Of a stretch of 43,240 nt of DNA, positions 25,321-31,432 are shown one piece after another (position 1 is the first letter of the stretch; each line of letters starts with the position of its first letter). Location of the stretch: assembly GCA_016794665.1 (NCBI GenBank), contig JAEUHB010000143.1:1-43240 (forward strand), written 5' to 3'. This DNA is from Opitutaceae bacterium. GTDB lineage: Bacteria; Verrucomicrobiota; Verrucomicrobiia; Opitutales; Opitutaceae. Under the pieces are notes generated by a model. It was not told where the DNA came from, ran no database searches, and saw only the letters and a program-made list of their open reading frames with translations. Position numbers and translations under genes: made by a program.

Positions 25321-26837
25321 TCACGCCCTCGCTCCCGTCCCGGACATTTTTCGGCCGGCGCGTTTTTTCCCTCCTGGCCGTCCTGGTGTGCACCGCCGCC
25401 TCGCTTTGCGGCGCGGCTTCCGCGGCCAAGCCCAACATCCTCTTCATCCTCTCCGACGACCACAGCTACCCGTTCCTCTCCTGCTACGGCGACCCCAACG
25501 TCCGCACGCCCACGCTCGACCGCCTCGCGGCCGAGGGCATGAAGTTCCACCGCTTCTTCACCGCCGCGCCGCAGTGCGTGCCGTCGCGCGCCGCCTACCT
25601 CACGGGCCGTTCCGCCGTCGCCGCGCGCATGACGCGCTTCTCCTCCCCGCTCCCGCGCGACGAGATCACGTTTCCCGAGTTGCTTCGTGAAAAAGCCGGC
25701 TACTTCACCGGCATCGCGGGCCGCAGCTACCACCTCGACGGCTCCGGCGCCCGCCCCGGCACCGAGGGCATCGGCGCCCTGGTCGATAAACACGGCCTCA
25801 AGACCTTCGCCCAGCGCGTGGACTTTCTTCGCCAAGGCTCCGACACCGAGGCCATAGCGCAGATGCGCGACTTCCTCGCCGCCAAGCCCGCCGCGAAACC
25901 CTTCTGCCTCTGGCTCAATTTCAGCGACCCGCACCACGTGTGGAACGCCGATGCCTCGTTCCGGCCCGATCCCGCGGCGCTGAAACTCCCCGCGCACTGG
26001 CCCGACCTCCCCGGCATGCGCGAGCAGCTCGCCGATTACTGTGCCGAGGTCAACCGGCTCGACCGCTCCATGCAGGCCGTGCTCGAACTCCTCGCCGCGC
26101 GAGGCTTCGCCGAAAACACCCTCGTCGTCTTCGCCGGCGACAACGGCGCCGCGCTCCCCCACGGCAAAGGTTCGCTCTACGACCCCGGCTCCAACGTCCC
26201 GCTCGTCATCCGCTGGCCCGGCGTGGTCAAGCCCGGCGGCGAATCGCGCGCGCTGCTGAGCAACGAGGACATCGCCCCGACCATCCTCGCCGCCGCTGGC
26301 GTCGCGCCGGGCCCCAAGATGAGCGGCGTGAGTTTCCTCCCGCTGCTGCAGGGCGAGCGCCACACGCCGCGCACGCACATCTTCGTCGAGCGCGGCCCGC
26401 ACGGCTCGGGCCCGGTGACGGCGCAGATTCGCAGCAGCACCTACGATCTCGGCCGCGCGGTCCGCAGCGACCGCTACAAGTTCATCTACAACTGCACGCC
26501 GTGGATCCCTTACTCGCCCGTCGATTCCGCCGGCGGCGCCGCGTGGCGCGAGATGACCGCCGCCCATGAGGCCGGGAAAATCAGCGCTGGCTTGAGCGCC
26601 ACCTACTTCACGACGCCGCGCCCGGTCTACGAACTCTACGACCTCGACGCCGATCCCTCGGAGCTAAACAACCTCAGCGGCACGCCCGCGCTGCGCGAAA
26701 CCGAGTTCGCCCTGCGCCGCGCCCTCGCCGAAAAAATGATCCTCGATTTCGACTACCTCCCGCTCCCCGACCTCAACGACGGCGGCGCCGCCGCCGGCAA
26801 CGCAAAGAAGAAGGGCAAGGCGGGGAAGGGAAAGTAG
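25317..26837 (+). CDS. Secreted sulfatase (CVPSR motif)
   Basis: 506 residues; the ATG overlaps the stop of the esterase gene by four bases. The signal peptide spans about residues 1-36, with a basic start and hydrophobic VFSLLAVLVCTAASLCGAA. Signatures: KPNILFILSDDHSYPFLSCY with metal-binding DD at 47-48, catalytic PQCVPSRAAYLTGR with Cys87 and Arg91, and VFAGDNGAALPHGKGSLYD for the second metal site and lysine. In place of GKWH the sequence reads AGRSYHLDGSG, as in heparan N-sulfatase-like members of the superfamily. The C-terminus is a Lys/Gly/Ala tail (GNAKKKGKAGKGK). It ends only 12 bases from the stop of the convergent TonB receptor gene. The substrate is unknown. Confidence 0.94.
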   Translation: MITPSLPSRTFFGRRVFSLLAVLVCTAASLCGAASAAKPNILFILSDDHSYPFLSCYGDPNVRTPTLDRLAAEGMKFHRFFTAAPQCVPSRAAYLTGRSAVAARMTRFSSPLPRDEITFPELLREKAGYFTGIAGRSYHLDGSGARPGTEGIGALVDKHGLKTFAQRVDFLRQGSDTEAIAQMRDFLAAKPAAKPFCLWLNFSDPHHVWNADASFRPDPAALKLPAHWPDLPGMREQLADYCAEVNRLDRSMQAVLELLAARGFAENTLVVFAGDNGAALPHGKGSLYDPGSNVPLVIRWPGVVKPGGESRALLSNEDIAPTILAAAGVAPGPKMSGVSFLPLLQGERHTPRTHIFVERGPHGSGPVTAQIRSSTYDLGRAVRSDRYKFIYNCTPWIPYSPVDSAGGAAWREMTAAHEAGKISAGLSATYFTTPRPVYELYDLDADPSELNNLSGTPALRETEFALRRALAEKMILDFDYLPLPDLNDGGAAAGNAKKKGKAGKGK

Positions 26838-26849
26838 CCGGACGCGCGC

Positions 26850-29816
26850 TCAGAAGCTGAGCGTCGTCGTGAACGAGAACTTGCGCGGCTCGAGCTGGAC
26901 GAAGCCGCTGCGGACTTGCATGCGCGGGTTGCCGCCGGGGGCGGTGAGCGCGTTGCCGTTGCCGGTGACGGCACCGGGCAGGTTTTGCAGCTGGCCCGCC
27001 TGGATGACGCTGTAGCTGTTCCACTGGGGGCTGTCGTCGTTGAGCAGGTTGGTGATGTTGATCTGGAAGCGCGCCGTGACCTTGCCGAAACGGTGCGTGT
27101 AGTTTGCGCCGGCCGTGGTGGACCACGTGGGATCCACCCAGAGGTAGTCGTAGGCGGCCTCGGCGGTTTGCTGCACGGTGGGATTGGCCGTGTTGAACTT
27201 GAGCCGGGGATCACGGCTGCCGACTTTCTTGTGGGCGCGGTAGTTGAAGCCGCCGTTCACGCCGAGGCCCTTGAGCCGGCCCTCGGTGAAGCGGTAGGAG
27301 CCGGCGAGATTCACGCGGTGGCGCTCGAGGTTGTTGCCGAGCGTGCCGGGCGTGGACCCGTTGAGGCTGTTCTCAATGTTCTGCACGGCCTGCCGGATTT
27401 GATCGGGAGCGAGGATGGCCTTGCCGTCGACGACGGTGCCCGTCGTGGCCTGCCCGGCGCGATCGTAGTAGGCGCGGTTGGCGTTGAAGAGAGCGCGGCG
27501 ATCGCGGCTCTCGTAGATCGTGTAGACGATTGGGTGCGAGTAGTTCGCGGTGAGCGTGATGTTGCGCGTTGGGTTGGCGGTGATCTCGGCTTCCCAGCCC
27601 TCGAGCTTGCGGGACGCGACGTCCTGGAAATTGAAACCGGCGCCGGTGACGTAGCGGGTGTCGGTGAAGCCAAGATTGGTGTAGAGGTTCTGCCAGTCAC
27701 CGCGGCCGCCCCACGTGCTGAGCTGGTCGGTCTGGGTGGTGTTGTATTTCGTGAGCGTCACGTAGGCGATGCCGTCGCCCATCGCGTAGCGCAGGCCGAT
27801 GTCCTTGGTGGTCGAGCGCGTGAGCGGCGGGTTGTCCTCGGAGATCAGCGGGATCGTGGCGTTGGCGATTTGCGCGAAGTTGGACGAGTAGTTCGCAACG
27901 AAGCCGAGCGGCGCGAGCAGGCGGCTCCTACCGATGAAGGGATAGGCGACGAGGCCGCCGCTGGGGCTGTTTTGGTAGAGCTTCCGCTTGCGGTGCAGGC
28001 CGGCGACAAACACGCCGGAGCCGCCAAAGGTCTCGAAACCGCCGATGTTCTTAAACGTGACGGGATCGTTCCCGATGCGGGCGAGGAAATCGCCCTCCAC
28101 GCGGTCGCGGCGGAAGCTGCCGGTGAGGGCGAGCCGTTCGCCGAAGAAGGTGCTCTGCGAGACGAGCTGCGCGTAGCCGATGGTGCGCTGGTTGATGTTG
28201 CCGCCCGTCTCCACGAACGCCCAGTTGACGCCCGGGGCTGATGGGGGCGTGACGCCGCTGAGGCGCGGGCGCGGGTTGTCCCAGTAGATGCGGTAGCGGA
28301 GCTGGTTCACGGCGTTGTTCACGTCGGGTTGACCCGGGTTGTTGGACCAGCGCCAGGCGGCGTTCTTCGCCTCGAAGGTGGTGCGGCGCCAGCCGGTGTT
28401 GAGGCTGAAGCGCTGCTTGAGATCGAAAAGGCGCGGCACCTCGAAGCGGTAGGTGCCGGCGGCCTTGTATTCGCGCACCTTGTCCTGCTGATACTGGAAG
28501 GTCTGGCCAAATTCGGCGTAGGCCTTGCCGAAGTTCGGGTTGGTCTGGCCGTTGGGGAGGAGGCGGTTGACGTCGATGCGGTAGTCGCCGGGCAGCTGGT
28601 CGGTGAAATCGTAGAACGGGTCGCCGTCGTTCTTCACGATGCCGAGCTGGACGTAGAGGTTTTGGGAGAAACGGTGATCGAGCCAGTAGGACTGCATGTT
28701 GAAGTCGCGGTCGATCGTGGAGTCGGCGGGGCCGAGGAAGAACTTCTTCGCCACGCCCGGGTGGAAATTCGGCAGATCGGCGCGGCCTTCCCACGGGATC
28801 TGGTAGCCGAGGCCGACGGTGGCGTATTGGTTGCCGCGGTAGTTGAGCAGGCTGTTGGTGCCGAAATTCCAGACCTGATAGTCGTTCGTGGCGCTGACCT
28901 GCGTGAGGCCGAAGTTCGCGAAGTTCGCGATCGCGGTGTTGTTCGCGTTCACGGTCGTGCGATCCCAGCGCGACGCCTGCTCGGCGTAGGTGCGGCGGTA
29001 GGCGACGTTCTTCTCGGCGTCGCGCTGCATCTCGGCGCGAAACTGGGTGTTGTCGGTGAGCTTGAAAGTGAGCGCGGTCGTGAGGCCGTTCTGCTTGTTG
29101 CTCGTGCCGTCCTGGTAGGCCTTGATGTTTTGGTGCAGAAGATTCACGCGGACGGCGAGGCGCTCCATGCCGTAGTTCGTGTCAAGGGTCGCGCGGTAGC
29201 CGCCGAAGCTGTCGATGCGGGCGGTCGTGGTGGTGAAGCGGGAGCGGAGTCGCGCCTGCTTGCTCGAGCTGCCCTGCAACCCGCCGGGCCCGCCGTCGCC
29301 GAAGAGCGCGGCATTGGGGCCGCGCGAAAAATCGTAGCGCTCGGAGTTGTAGGAGTCGGCGACGTAGTAGTTGATCGAGCCGTTGCGGACGGGGAAATTG
29401 CCGTTGCCATCAACGCCGCGGAAACTCGTTTGGAAACGACTACCGCCGAACGCGCCGGATTCGCCACCGGTCGGAGCGTCGGCGCCGACGGTCCACGCGA
29501 GGGCCTGGTTCATGTCCGTGAGGTCGAAGTCCTCGAGGAATTCCTTCGTCATCACGGAAATCGATGCGGGCGTGATGCGCAGCGGCGTGTCGGCGCGGCC
29601 ACCGGCGAGGGTGTTGCCGCCGAAGTAGCCGCGGTCCTTTTCAGTGCTCACTTGGAAGGGCGTGAGCAGGATCGCGTCGCCCGCCGGGGACGCATTGGCG
29701 GTGGCGGGAGCCGCGGGGGCCGTTTGGGCACGGAGCGGCAGGTAGCCGGCGACGAGGCTGAGGACGAGGGCAACGCAGCAGCGGCTAAGCGCCGCGGATG
29801 GGCTTGGGGTTGTCAT
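26850..29816 (-). CDS. TonB-dependent receptor
   Basis: 988 residues. The start at 29816 gives a signal peptide with core CCVALVLSLVAGYLPLRAQ; an alternative start 36 bases upstream is less likely. After an Ala/Pro-rich linker comes a TonB box (LLTPFQVSTE, residues 50-59), then the plug with DTPLRITPASISVMTKEFLE, TSFRGVDGNGNFPVRNG and YDFSRGPNAALFGDGGPGGL, and a long beta-barrel that ends FSFTTTLSF. The length and the DxxFxxTxxGxxP-like plug pattern match the large verrucomicrobial receptor group. No SusD partner is present. It converges on the sulfatase gene at 25317-26837. The palindrome at 29863-29876 lies upstream of its start and could be a regulatory site. Confidence 0.95.
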   Translation of the reverse strand: MTTPSPSAALSRCCVALVLSLVAGYLPLRAQTAPAAPATANASPAGDAILLTPFQVSTEKDRGYFGGNTLAGGRADTPLRITPASISVMTKEFLEDFDLTDMNQALAWTVGADAPTGGESGAFGGSRFQTSFRGVDGNGNFPVRNGSINYYVADSYNSERYDFSRGPNAALFGDGGPGGLQGSSSKQARLRSRFTTTTARIDSFGGYRATLDTNYGMERLAVRVNLLHQNIKAYQDGTSNKQNGLTTALTFKLTDNTQFRAEMQRDAEKNVAYRRTYAEQASRWDRTTVNANNTAIANFANFGLTQVSATNDYQVWNFGTNSLLNYRGNQYATVGLGYQIPWEGRADLPNFHPGVAKKFFLGPADSTIDRDFNMQSYWLDHRFSQNLYVQLGIVKNDGDPFYDFTDQLPGDYRIDVNRLLPNGQTNPNFGKAYAEFGQTFQYQQDKVREYKAAGTYRFEVPRLFDLKQRFSLNTGWRRTTFEAKNAAWRWSNNPGQPDVNNAVNQLRYRIYWDNPRPRLSGVTPPSAPGVNWAFVETGGNINQRTIGYAQLVSQSTFFGERLALTGSFRRDRVEGDFLARIGNDPVTFKNIGGFETFGGSGVFVAGLHRKRKLYQNSPSGGLVAYPFIGRSRLLAPLGFVANYSSNFAQIANATIPLISEDNPPLTRSTTKDIGLRYAMGDGIAYVTLTKYNTTQTDQLSTWGGRGDWQNLYTNLGFTDTRYVTGAGFNFQDVASRKLEGWEAEITANPTRNITLTANYSHPIVYTIYESRDRRALFNANRAYYDRAGQATTGTVVDGKAILAPDQIRQAVQNIENSLNGSTPGTLGNNLERHRVNLAGSYRFTEGRLKGLGVNGGFNYRAHKKVGSRDPRLKFNTANPTVQQTAEAAYDYLWVDPTWSTTAGANYTHRFGKVTARFQINITNLLNDDSPQWNSYSVIQAGQLQNLPGAVTGNGNALTAPGGNPRMQVRSGFVQLEPRKFSFTTTLSF

Positions 29817-29862
29817 GGGGTGGGGGTGAGCGGGCGCGGGAGCAGACGACAAATCGCGCCGG

Positions 29863-29876
29863 TGAGGAAATCCTCA
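29863..29876. promoter_or_regulatory. Perfect palindrome upstream of TonB receptor, candidate operator
   Basis: The sequence TGAGGAAATCCTCA has 6-base arms, TGAGGA and TCCTCA, around a two-base centre. It lies 46 bases before the receptor start codon (minus strand), where an operator or a promoter-proximal hairpin could act. No other copy was noticed in the window, and no regulator is encoded nearby. Confidence 0.35.
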
Positions 29877-29923
29877 TTGTGCCGGACAGACCGTCGCAAC
29901 GGAGGACGGGCTGACTCGGGAGG

Positions 29924-29992
29924 CCCGCTTCGTGAGAAGCGGGATGGACTCGTGCTTTGAGCGCCGGTCAGTCCCGCCTCTCACGAGGCGGG
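29924..29992. repeat. REP-like pair of inverted palindromes (REPIN-like)
   Basis: Two hairpins in opposite orientation: CCCGCTTC/GAAGCGGG with loop GTGA at 29924-29943, and CCCGCCTC/GAGGCGGG with loop TCAC at 29973-29992. The second, read on the minus strand, is nearly the same element as the first. The arms differ at one position per arm, and the partner base changes with it, so pairing is preserved. The unit sits between the TonB receptor promoter region and the end of the DUF1552 gene, where it may also help end transcription of the latter. Confidence 0.65.
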
Positions 29993-30016
29993 CTACCGAT
30001 CGGCGGCTCGTGGCCG

Positions 30017-31411
30017 TTACACGTTGGCCAAACGCCCCGTCGAGTCGCCGAAGCGGTCCAATCCGGTGACGCCCGCCTGATCGGCGAGCGTGAGGAAGAG
30101 GTTGCTCATCGGTTTGCCGCCGTGCTGGACGAAGCGACCGGCGCCGAGCGCGCCGCCGCCGCCGCCGGCGAGGATGAGCGGCAGGTTGTCGTGGCTGTGG
30201 CGGTTGCCGTCGGCGTTGCCGCTGCCGTAGACGATGCGGGAGTTGTGCAGGAGCGAGCGGCCGTCGACGTCCTTGGTCGCCTCCATTTTCTGGAGGAACG
30301 CGGCGAAGCGCTCGACATACCAGCGATCGATCTGGGCGACCTTGGCGATGCGGGCCTCGTCGTTCTGGTGGTGCGTGAGATCGTGGTGGCCCTCGGCGAT
30401 GCCGATCTGGCCGAACGAGCGGTTGTCGCCGTCGTGGCCGAGGATGAAGGTCGAGACGCGCGTGGTGTCGGTCTGGAACGCGAGCAGCATCATGTCATAC
30501 ATGATGTCGACGTAGTCGGCATGGACGGACGGGATGCCGGCGGGCGTGGCGCGGTCGGGGTCGGTGTTGGGGCCGAACTTCTCGGCCTGCTGGATGCGGG
30601 ACTCGATGGAGCGGATGCCGGTGAGGTATTGGTCGAGCTTGTCGCGGTCGCCGGCGTCGAGGCGGCCGGACATGCGCCGGGCGTCGTCCATCACAAAGTC
30701 GAGGACGGAACGGCGCGCGGCGAGGCGGCGCTGGGCGCCGGCGGCGCGCTCGCCGTGGGCGCCCGGGCCGAAGAGCCGCTCGAACACGAGCCGCGGATTG
30801 TTCTCCGGGGTGACAGGCGTCGAGGCGTTGGCCCACGAGATGTTGTATTGGTAGGCGCAGGAGTAGCCGGAGTCGCAGCCCGAGGACTTGCGGTTGGCGT
30901 CGCACGTGAGCTCGAGGGAAGGGAGGCGCGTGAGGTGGCCGACCTGGTTCGCGATGACCTGATCGATGGAGATGCCGGCGCGCACATCCGTCGCGCTCTT
31001 GTGCAGGCGCACGCCGGTGAGGAACACACCGTTGCCGCGCGCGTGGTCGCCGGCGCCATCGGGGCCGCCGACGGCGTTGGCGTGGTCGAGGCCGCCGAGC
31101 ACCTGCACGTGGTTGCGCAGGGGATCGAGGGGCGCGAGCGTGGTGTTGAGCTTGAAGTCCTTCTCGCCGCCCTCGGGCCACCACGCGGAGGGGATGGCGC
31201 CGTTGGGGAAGAACACGAACGCCGTGCGCAGCGGCGCGCCGGTGGCGGTCGTGGCGAGCTTGGCCGCGCCGCCCGCCTGCGCGAACGCGCGCGGGGCGCC
31301 GAACGACGCGAAGGCCGGCAGCGCGATGCACGCGCCGAGCCCGCGGAGAAAATTGCGGCGATCCATCGCGGCGGAACCGAGGGGCAGGGAGGAGGCGGCG
31401 GGTGTCTTCAT
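30017..31411 (-). CDS. DUF1552 family Tat-exported protein
   Basis: 464 residues if the ATG at 31411 is used; an internal start at 31366 (MDRRNFLRGLGACIALPAF) would begin directly at the Tat signal and is possible. The twin-arginine motif DRRNFLRG and hydrophobic stretch indicate folded export. The body is DUF1552: AFVFFPNGAIPSAWWPEG, LGGLDHANAVGG, PSLELTCDA, SYSCAYQ-like SGYSCAYQYNISWA, the histidine cluster EGHHDLTHHQND matching the HxxSHH signature of the family (Thr for Ser), and GNADGNRHSHDNLPLILAGG. These histidines could bind a metal. Family function is unknown. It directly follows the DUF1592-type cytochrome gene (21-base gap), the standard pairing of these families. Confidence 0.92.
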   Translation of the reverse strand: MKTPAASSLPLGSAAMDRRNFLRGLGACIALPAFASFGAPRAFAQAGGAAKLATTATGAPLRTAFVFFPNGAIPSAWWPEGGEKDFKLNTTLAPLDPLRNHVQVLGGLDHANAVGGPDGAGDHARGNGVFLTGVRLHKSATDVRAGISIDQVIANQVGHLTRLPSLELTCDANRKSSGCDSGYSCAYQYNISWANASTPVTPENNPRLVFERLFGPGAHGERAAGAQRRLAARRSVLDFVMDDARRMSGRLDAGDRDKLDQYLTGIRSIESRIQQAEKFGPNTDPDRATPAGIPSVHADYVDIMYDMMLLAFQTDTTRVSTFILGHDGDNRSFGQIGIAEGHHDLTHHQNDEARIAKVAQIDRWYVERFAAFLQKMEATKDVDGRSLLHNSRIVYGSGNADGNRHSHDNLPLILAGGGGGALGAGRFVQHGGKPMSNLFLTLADQAGVTGLDRFGDSTGRLANV

Positions 31412-31432
31412 GGCGCTGGAAAGCAAGGCGAG

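Noticed and set aside
28329..29960. Plus-strand open frame of 543 codons antisense to the second TonB receptor gene
   Set aside because: Same reason: biased translation without domains, opposite a clear receptor.
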